Of a stretch of DNA of 64,000 nucleotides, positions 20,201 to 32,787 are shown piece after piece. The stretch spans positions 1,342,550 through 1,406,549 of the forward strand of contig ML133474.1 of NCBI GenBank assembly GCA_003864495.1, in the 5' to 3' direction. The translations under genes were made by a program, and so were the position numbers. Positions within the stretch are counted from its first letter, which is position 1; every line of letters starts with the position of its first letter. This DNA comes from Nemopilema nomurai. Its lineage: Eukaryota; Cnidaria; Scyphozoa; Rhizostomeae; Rhizostomatidae. The notes under the pieces were generated by a model. The model made no database searches. It was not told the DNA's origin and saw nothing but the letters and a program-made list of their open reading frames with translations.

Positions 20201-23200
20201 TCAGAATCCTTGACGAAACCTTGTTAAACATTCATTATAAGAATTGTTTCTTCTAACATTTTTTTAATAATTTTTCAACTGTTTGTTTTCAGTTCTTTAT
20301 ACTGTATAATGTATTATCAAGATACCTGGCTTGTCAGGCAAGTATCTATCAATGCATTCATTTTAGATTAGTTGCAGAATCCAGTTTTGGTCTTTGTAAA
20401 GTTTTCAATATCATATAAAAAGCATCTTTTTACCTAAAGGTCCATCATTTTGGCTCCAACTCTGATAGATTTGTAGATGGAAAAATTCAAGTAGCCTTCA
20501 ACCAAATAAATCGAGCATAAAATATGTTAGAAAATTTAAATCTATAATATGTGCGGAAATCTTACTTCACATCTTTAATCTTTCCGTGCCCCAACTCTTT
20601 GCTTGAATCATGTAAATTTTTTACTCCTTTTTTGACAATCACCCTTCTTTTACTTCGCAGAACATTGTTTACCCGATATTCTTTGGTTCCTTTCTTGCAT
20701 TTGTGGTCAATATCGTGTTTTGCTACCTCTTTGTTTACCAGTGCGATTTCGGATTTCAGTAAGTCATTTTCAATTTCTTTTGATACGAAGCCTTCATAAG
20801 TTTGTGTTTACTAACGAAGAGATAAAGTGAAGAAGGTGGTACGACTACCTTTCCAGAGATTTTGAAGTCCAATTTTTGGTGAGTTCCGATACGTTAAATG
20901 CAAAAATCGATGATAACGGGTATTTCCCCGAAGTTACGAGGTACAAGGAAGCCTCAAAATCTGATTAAGAATCTGAATCAAAACCTGAATCAAACTTTAA
21001 ATCAAAATCTGACTACTTCTCGTCAGCTTCAATATGCTTGATCTCATCCGGTAGAATTCTAAATGAATTTGTTTCCCCTTCATCAGCGTCGTTTTCAGAA
21101 TTATCAGACACATTTCTGAGGCATGTAAAGCCCGGTCCTTCTTTTATTTCAAAGATTAAAGACATCAGCTGATGGGCCGCTTCATCTGTTGGTCGGCAAA
21201 GACTTTTGTCCCAAACCTTCACACTTGACAACAGTTCAATGAAAATAGAAAATAACTCAAATTTACAGCCTTTAAACAGAAGAATTTCAATTATTCTAAA
21301 CTATGGTTTCCTCATTGAAGTATTTACAATGGTATGAATATTTCAAAAATAGGTTTTTCAAAATGGGGAGACATTGTTATCTATAACTTAATAGGTGACA
21401 ACATCCAACAAAATCCCCACCCTCTTCTCTTTTTTCCTTGCCAGGTCTACAGTGATGAAGCAAAGGTTGCTGACATAAGTCACGTTGCATTTTGATTGCA
21501 ATGAAATGTCATTCTGACAAATCTTCACAAATGTTAAAACTTTCATAGTTGCAGACATTGCCCCAAATGTGACACCATTTTCAAGTGTGACAAGCTTTAC
21601 TTGAAGTTGTGACTGCATTTTGCTCTTTTCTTTCAGGGGCGCAGCATTTGCACTGGATTTGGCATACTTATCATTTAGTGTCTATGTCATCATTGTCATT
21701 TTGCTCAACAAGATACACCAGAAGACATGGCATGGTATTCTGTATTTTTGTACAAATAGTCAAACATTTCTGTTTTCGTTATCAACATCATCATTACATA
21801 GCTCATAGTCATCATTATTTTCCCTAATTTGATCATGGTTTGCGCCTATTTTATCCGACATTTCTATGAGCAGGACTCGTAAATTGAAACCATTTTTCCC
21901 TTGACATTTTTCTACGCTCTCTTCGCGTGTAGCGATTAATCGACTGCTTGATGCGGTATAACTTGTCTTGGACACCTATTCTAAAGTGAATTGCTTGCAA
22001 TTTCATTTAGGCTGGTCAAATGAATGCTTTCTCGGATGGATGGAGCATATACAACTTGGGGCTTTTACAGTCTCTCTGACGTTGATGGAATTCATTGTTT
22101 ACGAGCTAGGAATCATTGTCGTGGGTAGATGCCTTTAACACACGTTTTTGTGTTTCAAAGCCTGGCATTGTTCGGTGAAATAGCTAAATATTTTAATAGA
22201 AACGGTAGCTGCATTGACGAAAGCCCCGTGTGTTTTTGTTGCTCCAGGTGCAAATGGCTTAGGCCGTAATCGTGATAATAAATTGCAGTCAGTTATGCTA
22301 GACGAATTTGCAAAATTACCTGATTTGAAACCTTTTTTCAATGTGTTTAGATTCTTTTGAAATCTTTGCTAGGTACATTTGGAAGTACAGCACTAGCCGT
22401 TTTGACAGCCACAATGTACATTGTTGGAACGATATACTTTGTAAGTAAAACCATTTTTCATTCTCATGGCTCTAAGAACATGGTCGAGCCTAGTGTTAAG
22501 TCTGGTGCATGCATGCTCATTTAATGGGGCAAATAAGAAGGACAAGAATTCACGAAACGCTTTTTGAAGTTTTTGAAAAAAGTTCTTTTAAAAGATTTCT
22601 TTTATCGTCGTAAAAAGGCAAGAGTTGACTTCTACAATCAGCTCTATTTGTTCCAATCCATGAAAACCTTGCTACTGTGTTTAATTGGCAATCTTTACTT
22701 TTTTAGATAGTGTATGGTATAAGCATAGGCACGGCTATCAGAACTGGCAACTACCTTGGAGAAGGAAACTATGAAACGGCAAAAGTCACTGTGAAAGCTG
22801 GTTTGCTTGTGTCACGTAAGTCAATTTTCAAAAGAGTATTTTCTTTCTTCTACCGGAGGGATTTTAAGTTTTGTTGCTTCAAAGCAAAATTTAAATGTGT
22901 TGATCTTTCTCCAACCCTATTCCATTATTTCAATTCATTCTTCTTAACCATTTATGTTTTTGAGGCTAAAAATATGACGTTCTTCAACATGAGCCCATAT
23001 ACCTTTTTGGGGCAAATTTGGTTGCTAATAAGTACGATGTAATGCGATTTTAAATATTTTTAAATGGTGTAGAAAGGACACTAATCTTAGCCTTCCTTGT
23101 GATTCCCTATTAGAATTTTACTGACAATGACAACTACAACAGCTTCAATGTAAACAGGCTTATAATTACAGTAATTGAATCCACTATAATGATCCTTATT

Positions 23201-26200
23201 ATATTCTCTGTACGGCACCAAAGATATTTTCTGTATTGATCGTTTATTGATCTTATCATATTGACCGTTGGAAATTGATATTCAAACAGTGGCAATCACC
23301 ATTCCATGTGGAATCGTACTTGTTGCGGCTAAGGACCTAATTCCATACATATTCACAAGCGACAGGTTGGTCAAAATTGAATTATTCATATAGCTGTATG
23401 CTTAGTTTGTTGATGTTTTTAGCTGTATGCCTCGAAGTGTGCTAAGGCAACAAGCAAAATTCAACGAAATAATCTGCATCAGAAGTGGATTTAATAATCA
23501 AATTTGAAGTGAATGAAAACCACCTGAACTTACCATTTCTATTCCAAGATCAATCTTCTTTGGTTACTGAAACATGTTTCTAATTCTGACTAGATATTTC
23601 CACTGAGCAGCTAGTTGGGTCAACTAAGCTCGTATTAAAAGAGGTATTTAACTAAAGCCAACCCATATGAAGGATATTGTCTGGTCATGCTGTTGGTTTT
23701 TCCTCTAGAAACTTTGCTTTGCTCCATTTCCAAGCAAATTTTTCTCATACTCTTTATCTCATAGAAATGTAGCAGGAAGAATATCAAAAGTCATTCTTAT
23801 CGTTATTCCAAATGTAATTTTCGATGGACTGCAGGTATTTATTTCAATAATCAGCTATTAGCATCGAACAACCTACCTAAATGCCGCCCATCCAATGCGG
23901 TTTTCCAATTTTCAAGGACATTGACTGATGTACGGAATAGCTGCACCGTAGCAAAAATCTCAATACGTCACAGCTAGCCAGCATATAAATAAAGAACTTA
24001 CCTCACATAAGGAGTAACACAGTGTACTGCTCGAGTAAGAGTATGCAGTAGCTACTTATGTTTCGACAGCCAGCTGTTGCAAGTTTTGTTTCATTTTATC
24101 TAGACAACATTGATGGGCGCCGTTCGTGGTCTTGGATATCAAAAGTATGGTGCATTAATTAGCTTCATAAGCTACATATGCATTTCAATTCCGTTCTACC
24201 TTCTTCTGATACTCCAACTTCATTTAACCCAAATCGGTAATATGGTTCTCCTTTCTTACTGATATTTATACTGACTTCAAGTCAGAACTTAAATAGCTGA
24301 ATTAATTTTTGTTCTCACAATCTTGATTGTTAACTTTAGTTTTCATGCAACAATTGTCCGTTTAAGCCACTGATACTAATTCAATTTCCACTTTTATCGT
24401 TATCGGGCACAATGCATAATTTTATGGCCAACATGCTTCCTCAGTTGACAGTCCTAATACTCCCATCTTATCCCGAGGAATGTTAAGAGAGAAAAACATG
24501 GCATTAACCAGGATAACATTTATGATATTAATAATAGTTATGGTGCCATGGAAAATACCAAGTGATGTCACAATCATGCAATATCTTGTCTTGTACATAA
24601 CCTAAGTGGCTAAAGAAAATTAAGCTATGCAGAATCATTCTCTGTAAATCTTCGGTTACTAGTTATGCAAACGTTTTAGAGGAAATGTTGTCATTTGCAG
24701 CTAAGTTTATTCTCCTTTTTAATTTTCTTAATGTTTTCCTAAAAACCGTTCCTCGTCTTCTTTTCTATTTTCCTAAGTAATTTGTTCTGAATATGTTTAA
24801 GCCATTCAACAATGTGATATTTCCTTGCTTTAATTTACTGGTAATTAAAGCTGTTCTATTCATTGTTTAATATCTTACTTGCCAATATCCACTGTTTAGC
24901 CATTATTTAGCTAGAAATCGAATGAAGTTTAAGTAGAATTTGTTACGTATTCACAGCTTGCAATTATTTCTAAATTTAGGGATGTGGCTTGGATTGCTCG
25001 TTGGCATCTTGTGCCAGGTCAGTTTATGTCTCCATTCAATCTAACAAAATCCTAATAATCCAGCAACTTTAGGATAGCTAGTTGAATCAAAGCCAACAAT
25101 CTTCTTACTTGTAGGTCTCAAAGGAAGTCTTAAAAGGCTAATTTTCAAAAAGTAACTGGTTAAAAAACTAAATTACCTGCTTTTGATTAACTGACAATCT
25201 TTGCATTAAAATTGCGTAAAAATTATTTGTCTTCCATCAATTTTGAGTCAGGTTGATCTTTCTGTCATTCCAAATAAAACTGAAATATTTTTGCAGCCTT
25301 TTTGTTCTATAGCCTTTCCTCTACTTTATGCATGAATGGTTACATTAAATTATGCACTCCTTAGATTACTGGCGCTGCAGTTATGCTTCGCAAAGTTAGC
25401 TGGAAAGAACGCTCAAATTTGGTAAGTGTTTCCTAGTACATTACGACCTCTTACTTATCTCAGTTGATAAGGTTCAGTGCTTGCGATTTGTATTTGAAAG
25501 TGGGGGGGGGGGGGGCAAAATGTGAAGATTTTGAAACGATTTATGCACAACCTAAGAGAATGAAGCAATAAAAGAGAAGAAAGAAGTTAGAATATTGCCT
25601 CCTTTTTTAAATCAATGAAGCTAGAGAAGAGTACAATATCAAAGTCAAAGAAAAAAGAGAATAAGGAAGACCAAGTGGGATATATTCAAAGAGGATGCTG
25701 TGCCTGACACGAACGATGTTTTACTTCCGAAAACTGAAAGAAACTAGAAAAGTGGATGACAGCAGAGATTTTTGACCTGTTAGAAAAACATAGACAACAG
25801 AGAGGCAATGATAAAATCAAATACCAGGAAATTTATAGCATCATCAAGTGGAAAGTATCATAAAGTCGAAAGATGAGCATGTCATTATGGAAAAAGATGA
25901 GATCATAAAGCAATGGACGGAATATATCACCCGGAATATATCACCGATTTATTAAAAGAGGTGAAAGAAGAGAAATGCCAAGTATGAGGAGTGAAAATGA
26001 CGGTCCAAGACTCTTTTTGCTTGAAGTTCGATCATTAGTTCAAAGAACGAAGAATAACGAGACAGTTGATCCAGAGTCTGGAAGATTTTGGAATAGATAA
26101 GCTGTCGGCGACTCATAAATGAAATAGATAAGTCAGGTACAATACCTAGCGAGTTGAGCACGTCAAGCTTCATTGCTTTATCCAATAAATCCAAGGCCGA

Positions 26201-27966
26201 AATGTAAGTTATGCAGCACCATTAGCACCATGAACCACAATAAAATGTTTTACTAAAGGTACAGATTACTCGTGCTAAAAGCAAAATTAGAGAAGAAAGG
26301 TACAGTGTGGATTTATTGAAGATTGCGACATGTAGCGCCATCTTTAAATTAAGAATGATGTCAGAGCGGGGTATAGAAGTGAACAATGATACCTACGTTT
26401 ACTTCCTAAATTACGCTCTGGCTTTTGAAACGGTTAAAAATGCAGAATTAGCGTATATTCTTAAAGAAAGTCAACTTCTAGTTGATAAAGAAACTTGTAC
26501 TGGAATCAAAGTGCGGCAATACGAATCGGAAAAGAAGTTGGTGATTTTGAAAACATAACGAAGCTGAGTTTGAAAACATCACCGGATTTGTTTAACATAC
26601 ATGGTAAATGGATCCTGCATGAAAAAAAGACTCATTTACTACAAATACGCCTTCCCTCCTAAACTCAGTCAATATTTCTTGATAACTGACTCTGCATTGT
26701 CATTGTGCCAGTTGTTATACAGTGCCAACCTGGGATAGGCCATTACTGCAAGTATTTTGCTTGGAAGAGTAATTTTTAGCGGCTCAACTAGAAGAAACCC
26801 TTTGATTATTACCACTATTAATTATTACCCAGATAAGAAAGACAATTGCTGCAGAGACAAGGATGCCTCTTGAAGGTGACAAAGATGCTTTCAAGGATGC
26901 TTCCTTCAATAAAGTACTTGGTGCCAGTCTTCTAGAGAAAGACAAAGTAGAGTCAATCGAAGGTGAGCTTTGCATCACGTTTTTTGTTGTTTACACCAGT
27001 TCAAATCAATTTATCTTTTGTATTTTTATTTATGAAATTGTCTAAGGAGTGTCAATGTATTGAGAATTCAAAGCAACTAGCTTCTGGGGCACTTTTCATT
27101 TCGCAAAGTGCCCATTTTTTCCTCAAATGTAGATGTGAAATAGCGATAAACAGCTGCCAAAACATGACTGGGATACGGATTGAATTGTTTGACTTACTTC
27201 AAAGGCATATGAAATGTCAGTCTTTGTAAGGCCAATTCTGGTAATTTTGATACCAAAGGAAGTGAGTTTGATTTTTAAACTATGGACCTAAGTATTCCAT
27301 AATTCGTAAAGGTGAATTAGATACGATAGATTGATTAGTTGCAATTGCTTGAACGCAAATACGTCTTTTACGATTGCTGTCGCCTGAAAAAAGAACGGAA
27401 TGAACTCGTTTGCATCTTCAAACGGTTTCATTGCAAGAACAAAACTGACTCTTCAAAAGAACACTGCAAGGACAATCCATAACAGACGTAAGGTCTTCGG
27501 GTTCTTACAGACCTAAAATTTGAACCAGCATGCAATCGATACTACAAATTTACATTAATTGAAAAGAATTGAAAATAATTTGAAAAGAGACAGCCTTTCT
27601 CGTACGTGAAGCCCCCTGAATTCTCAGCTTAAGTGCAAAATCAGAAAGTCTTAGAAGCTCCTGCCGGCCAACATAATTTTTATCCATTATACTGCTAAAA
27701 AGAGTGATTATATGCTACGAAACTTTTAACCCTGATTTTAGGCTAAGAACCAACGGAGGTTTCCTCAAAGCAATTATTTTTTAGAGTCTGAATTCGAAGA
27801 TGGAGCTGAAGGAGAAAGTCTGTTAACAGATGACAAAACAGAAAATCTAGTAAGCAAACATGTGACAAGAACTTCCACAAATCTGGAGATAGTTATCAAA
27901 GTATCAATTGTAAGCCTCTTTTTTCTCTTGGTTGCCGCTTCATTAGCAATTAAAATTCTTTATTAA
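17210..27966 (+). CDS. MATE-family efflux transporter, copy 2 (intact start)
   Basis: This is an SLC47-like multidrug/toxin extrusion antiporter of the plasma or endomembrane. Exons: 17210-17641, 20293-20337, 20661-20758, 21637-21734, 22011-22124, 22373-22440, 22707-22815, 23290-23365, 23765-23834, 24104-24236, 24980-25017, 25365-25421, 26833-26962 and 27742-27966. The ATG at 17210 follows a TTTTTATCGCCAG acceptor-like tract. The first exon encodes helices 1 and 2 (residues 30-120). Exon 5 keeps the family Glu in TLMEFIVYELG, where copy 1 has Asn in place of Phe. RTGNYLGEGN and GAVRGLGYQKYGA mark the second half. The terminal exon gives an acidic segment and a final hydrophobic helix. Summed exons give about 564 codons, near the usual 570 for animal MATEs. 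The piece joining exons 1 and 2 was not located. Exon 13 ends in phase 1 but exon 14 is open only in phase 0, so a small exon is probably missing from this model. The intron after 20337 begins GCAAGT. Confidence 0.88.
17808..17872 (+). repeat. Dispersed repeat copy in MATE copy 2 intron
   Basis: GAGGAGTGCCAGAGTATGAA and the following CTGATTCCGCTATGTCTAGC match the family at 49495-49624. The copy 1 counterpart (952-1002) has lost 18 bp between two ATG triplets. Confidence 0.6.
18482..19894 (+). repeat. 23-bp minisatellite in MATE copy 2 intron, about 61 units
   Basis: Same unit and position as in copy 1, but about 2.8 times longer. Higher-order patterns are visible. A three-unit block alternating GATTATTC, GATAATTC and GATAACTC recurs at about 18740-19030. 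Another block of about 68 bp containing GATAATTGGTTACGACATAG recurs at about 19500-19870, with units shortened by one base at GACATA. This points to recent block-wise amplification. Confidence 0.97.
25620..26558 (+). pseudogene. Decayed RTE-type LINE reverse transcriptase fragment
   Basis: Pieces in the + frames resemble the linker and first RT blocks of RTE-like LINEs (the family often mislabelled craniofacial development protein 2-like). They are KYQEIYSIIKWK, EKDEIIKQWTEYITDLL, NDGPRLFLLEVRSL, LEDFGIDKL and then an open stretch 26307-26558. That stretch contains AIFKLRMMSERGIEV, a YFLNYALAFETVKN palm-like motif and TGIKVRQYESEKK. Stops and frameshifts interrupt it throughout, and the YxDD part is absent. 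It lies in the MATE intron between exons 12 and 13 and is shared, in deleted form, with copy 1. Confidence 0.75.
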
Positions 27967-28329
27967 ACAATCTTCTTTTTGTTTAGTAAACAATCTTCTT
28001 TCGGCCTTGATTTCGTACTCTCTTTGCTTTGCATCTAAGCATGATTATCTGCTACATTTTTATTGGCACAAACACTTCACTTGCTCAGAATATTGTTTGC
28101 TTTAGAGGAACGTACTTGTAGAGAAAATAGTTTTGATTGCCAGGTTGTTTGATAGCAAGAAATTATAGTTGCTCCACCATTTCATTCGATAAACGGCTTT
28201 AAAAGTTTGGTTAGGACCTTCTGCTGGTGTTGGTTTTATGAAGTCAGAGTTAAATGCCGAGCCGATTTATTCCCGTCAGCGAAAACTCTCTCGAACACAT
28301 TTGTGCCTTTGCAGTTTATTTTACTATTC

Positions 28330-28740
28330 TCAGCAGACTCTATTTAGAAACCACGTAAATAGATAAAGAATTGATGATTTATGCTGTCTCCTTTTGAAGA
28401 ATGGCATGTTATGGCATTGGCACCTCTGATGTATTTTTTGGATGCTACCGGAACTTTGAAATTCTTCAAACTGCAGCAAGTTTTGCATTGCAAGAACTAG
28501 GTCGGCTTGTCTCCAATTTAAGACGAGGAAGTTCCTTGCTGAGCTAGCAATGATGGGAGAGTTGACCAAAATTTGTGTTAAACGGTTAAAAACTCGCAAA
28601 CACTTCGCCTTTTTAGTGAACAGTTTGCTGATGTTCGGATATAGTGCGTCACTACACCAACAGATAGGCGCATCCTTATTTTGCGTAAAATTGTGTGCTA
28701 AATTGGCTTCGCAGTGGAGGTTCCTCAGTAACTTACACTT
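28330..28740 (-). other. Possible decayed coding segment, unrecognised
   Basis: A minus-strand frame stays open for about 130 codons across 28740-28330, with Cys- and Leu-rich content such as CWCSDALYPNISKLF and NWRQADLVLAMQNLLQFEEF. It does not begin with a credible start and overlaps the end of duplication copy 2. It may be transposon debris or an exon of an unknown gene. I could not assign a family. Confidence 0.25.
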
Positions 28741-31700
28741 GAATAATTAATGAAGCGCTCAGCGAGCCTGGTGAAGGTAAATCAAGCCACGAATACTTTC
28801 GTAATCAATCGAAAAAGTGAGATGTATGGTAGAAATAAAGGAAAACTAGTGAGCTCAGCTGGATGCTTAATTTGGTTGCAGTGAACGGCATTGCTTTGAA
28901 ACCAGCACGATCAACACCTCTCAGTACGCTATTTACTTCTATGGTAGTAGATTTGCTTGTCACAGCAAAAAATGAATTGCTAAAATTTACTTCTTTTTTT
29001 ATGAAATGTTGATTTGGTTGTTGTGCAAGGAGGTGGATGATGATATTTTCCAAGTAGCATACAAGTTGCCTTTTGGTCTAAACTCAATTGTTTAATGTAT
29101 TCATCAAAAAAGCGGTTTCTGAACGAAGCTGCTTGTTGTTAATGTGGAGGAGCACATGTTCTCAAAAATAGCACTCAGTAGTTTCGGACATTTTGAATCA
29201 GCTCATGAAGCATTTTCTTACAGGGCTGCAATTGCACAATAGTGTTTGACTTGACTTCCGCATGCAGCTGGTTCGCCTGGTAGACTCCAGGAGACATAGC
29301 TGCACTTTTGCTCAAGTTTATGGGTAAATTTAGTAATAGCCACGTTTAATTCTGTGCAAAATGTTGATTCCCTGTGCAAACTTTCGGCCTTTTGTGTCCC
29401 TGTGAACCTAGGCGAGTCTAAAAGAAGCTATAGTGATCAATGTCTACCTTTGAAAAGAGAATCTCTTTATACGTTTAGTAGGGGCTAACTCTTCCTGTAA
29501 ATAGACTATAAATCTATTAAAATTCTTATTATCTATGCAAAGTCGGAAACAAAGCCCTTCTTTGGAACTGTTATTCCCAGAAAATTGAGCTACTTACTGA
29601 TTTGGAAGTTTCATACTGGTTAAAAGAGCTTTCAAGTTCTTTGTATAATTGTGCTTTAAATGGAAGTGGTTTATCCCAATCTTCAGAGCATCGTTGGATT
29701 GCTGCGCAAAGCTTGCCTAATCTCTACAAGCTAATCTCAGCCGCAATTGTCCACTAAACCTGAGGCGATGGCATTTAAGTTGTATCATGCGAAAGGATGT
29801 CGATAAGTGGCAAAGAGACACAGCTCTCAAGCGTTTGCAAAGCTAAAAGACAGTCATAATGAAATCCGAACAATCCAAAACAACATGCATTGAGATATGA
29901 TTTGGCTATCCAAACTGAGCTTCTTAGAGCAAGTCCTAATTTCTTTTAAATTAATCGCGTTTTGCCTCGGTCTGCACAGCACACTTCTCCTTTTGGGGTT
30001 CTCTTCACAAGTGAAACTTCATACAGTTCTAAATTTCATCGTGATTATCGGAATAAAAAGTAGCTATCAAGCACAGTTCAACGAAGGAGCATGTTGCTTT
30101 ATTTCATTGTACTGTTTCGTTCCTAAGGCATTCCCTATTTATTATTGCTTCAATTTTCAACCATAGTAACGCACTATTTCTTCATAGAAAGTTCTGATGG
30201 TATTTTTACTTGCCGACCAGCCTGCTATTTTAGTTAAAATCTGGCCAATCGAAATCCAATTAACAGTCCTCGAACCTTCCTAGGCCCATAAAAGTTTCAA
30301 AAGTCATTGGAAGCAGCTGCATAGGTTTTTCTAACCATAGTTGAACCTCAAAATGAATTTTTTTGATTTTTTTTGGGATCGAAATCATATTAGCCTGCTT
30401 GGAATTGTGACAAAAAAGCGAGTTTGAAGCATTTTAAGCATGAAGTGGTTTCTCGTACCTCTGAGCTTGTGTATTCAACTGTTAATCTCATCAAGTAGAT
30501 TTTGGGGTTGGCTTAGGGCTTTATAGCAGGTAAAAGTGATGTTTTATTTGTAATTTTGGTCAAAATCGCCTATGCAGTTTAAATCTTTAATAAATCGTCA
30601 ATGCGTGCATTGATCTATGAATATTGGTCTCAGCGAATAGCCACTAAGAATAGCATTTAACTTAAATTTCTGCAAAGAATGCCGTGTCCTTATGAACGTA
30701 AGCAGGCCCCTGTAGAGGAAATCTTGAATTTTTCGCGGCCACGCCCTTCAAACTCTTGGAAAGAGAAAGGGCAACGACCTTTTTAAGCCTCCTTTGTGTT
30801 AGAAAGATATCTTCAAAGAAACCGCAAGTGGAAAGAAATGTATACTTCTCACATAACATCTTAGAAGCGATAGGAAAATTAAGATCATCAAAACAGTTCA
30901 GCCGGTCACTTAACAATTACATTATTACTTTTCTTCGCTTCAATGCAAATTGATCTATTAGCACTGGCAGCTCAAGGTCGAAGGAAATGTCTACCTCACT
31001 TCTTATCAATACCAAATAATCTAATCGTTCTCCACTTTTGTTGCTCGGAGGTGGCTGTTTATTATTTGATTTTGCTGTGTCATCTCTCGAAAGATGCTGC
31101 TGTAATAGAAATTGCTCCTGAAATCTGTATAATCTTATGGAGGTTGGGGTTTAGAGCTTCAAAAGCTCGCCGTTTTTTTCTCATTTCCATTTCTGCAATC
31201 AAAACTTGGAAAGCTCGAATTCTTGAAAAGACAGCAGCTTGTCTAGGAACACCATTAGCTAGCTCCTCTATAACTGTCACTTGAAATCCCATTTGTTTGA
31301 ATAGAGTGCAGACAACTGGACCATACCTTCGCTCGCTTTGGACGAGAATCTTCTCTCCAACTTACTCAGAATTAGGTCGATGAAGGAATAATAGAAGAGT
31401 CAGAGTAAACTCTGTTGCTGGTGTACTAATTTCAAACTTTTACTGGATCTGCCCATCCCGTCACCCCCAGAGGTACCTTTAATGCACCTTGGGGAAAATC
31501 TTGGACTCCAGACCCCCATTATCCCTTGGGTGTGCCACTAATTTCCCCCAATAAAAGTCCCGTTAGGTCTAAATATTAGAAAGTGCTCATGTTTTATCAT
31601 AGGAAATAACTCCGTTATCTCTCTTCGGCCTTTATTTGGTGTTATCAATGAAGAAAAAACTGGCCACCTCAGAATAACATTAAAACACATTTATGTTTAC

Positions 31701-32520
31701 TTGCACTTGAAACTGGCAGCCAAATGGTCCTATTGCTTTTGAGCGACTTCATAGAAATTTGACAAGCTTTTTGAATTCTAAACACCGGAAAGGAGCGCTT
31801 GATATCCCAGACACCTTATTCTTATTATCTAAGCATAATAGCGACCACATGTTAACTCAATACACTTATAGATATACCCCGAACTCTTGATTGAAGGCAT
31901 CATTCCAATGCATGCAATGATTACCAATCTTTTTTGTCATAGACCGATTGTTTAGCTGTGAATAATCTTTCTAATTTTAGATTATCAGGAAATTGACAAT
32001 TTCCATTGGTGAATATATGCACGCCTTTGGATATTTCGTTCTTTGTAAGAAGTGTTTTTCTCAATCCATCCCAACTCTCTTGTGTCACTATGACAAGCAT
32101 GCAGGTCAGGTGACTAGACTCCAGATTTCATCACATAAATTTGAGGTCATATAAAGGTAATTAGGTATTTTAAATTTTTTTCAATTTTCAAGTATAAGAA
32201 TTTTGCTGGTTGCAAAATATTTTAACAAGTTGCCAAGCAACGAGCAACTGTACTTTGAAGAATAATTGAAACATTTCCATAAAAATATACTTTTTTGGGT
32301 TTGCACAAAAGCACTGATATTCTCGGAAGTTTCAAATTGAAAAATCTCTTGAAATTTTTTCAGGGTAAATTTTAGGATCTGGTAGACTCCCCCGCCATAA
32401 ACCCCAAAAATTGTTACAGTCTGGAAGAACGGCTGAGTTTGATTCCTTGCATGATAATCCTTCCTTGCACGATGGATAATGTTTTTGTTTACCAATTGAA
32501 AGTCAACAATTGTTTCACGA
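28741..32520. other. Non-genic interval
   Basis: Apart from the hAT relic there is AT-rich sequence with short chance frames and no recognisable splice structure. A slightly GC-richer patch at about 31440-31560 (CCCATCCCGTCACCCCCAG) has no identifiable role. Confidence 0.5.
30925..31290 (-). pseudogene. hAT-type transposase C-terminal relic
   Basis: On the minus strand LNPNLHKIIQISGAISITA leads to ASFER, a stop, HSKIK, SHLRATKVE and then, in a shifted frame, RLDYLVLIRSEVDISFDLEL. This order matches the hATC region (LxLLLxIPVTSAxxERSFSxLKxIKxYLRS...RLxxLxLL). Stops and at least one frameshift are present. It is a different, more diverged copy from the one at 14344-14760. Confidence 0.65.
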
Positions 32521-32578
32521 AGTCACTTTCTACGAGAATTCGGTGCGCTTACTCCCTCTGCGGGGTTTGGCCAAGGGA

Positions 32579-32637
32579 CACGTGACCAAGCTCTATTGTT
32601 TTGAGTTTGTGGTTTGGGCGGCGGCTGGTCATGTGAC
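32579..32637. promoter_or_regulatory. Paired E-box motifs upstream of the 167-residue gene
   Basis: CACGTGAC at 32579-32586 and GTCATGTGAC at 32628-32637 lie 150-210 bp before the ATG, with a GGGCGGCGGCTGG patch between them. Both fit bHLH-zip (MiT/TFE, USF) sites, the second with one mismatch to GTCACGTGAC. This could be the core promoter region; the assignment is by motif only. Confidence 0.4.
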
Positions 32638-32787
32638 AAAAACAAGTTTATTTTAAGAAACCCGTCGACATAAAAACATAATGCCGAGTTGGAGCTTGAT
32701 GGTTTGGTAATGTCTATGTTGCGTCAGGTAATGAAACGACAGCAAATTGCACAACGTGGAAGTATTTTGAATCCGTAGAGTGGAGAG

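Larger units (their letters stand above)
16856..28407 (+). repeat. Tandem segmental duplication, copy 2
   Basis: Second direct copy of the MATE-bearing segment. It begins at the GATTTTAAGACATTC that also opens the window and ends at 28407, opposite 13440 of copy 1. It keeps clean, unoccupied sites where copy 1 has the LINE (near 23623), the LTR element (near 26600) and the SINE (near 27687). Copy 2 is therefore the better guide to the ancestral arrangement, except for its expanded minisatellite. Confidence 0.95.
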
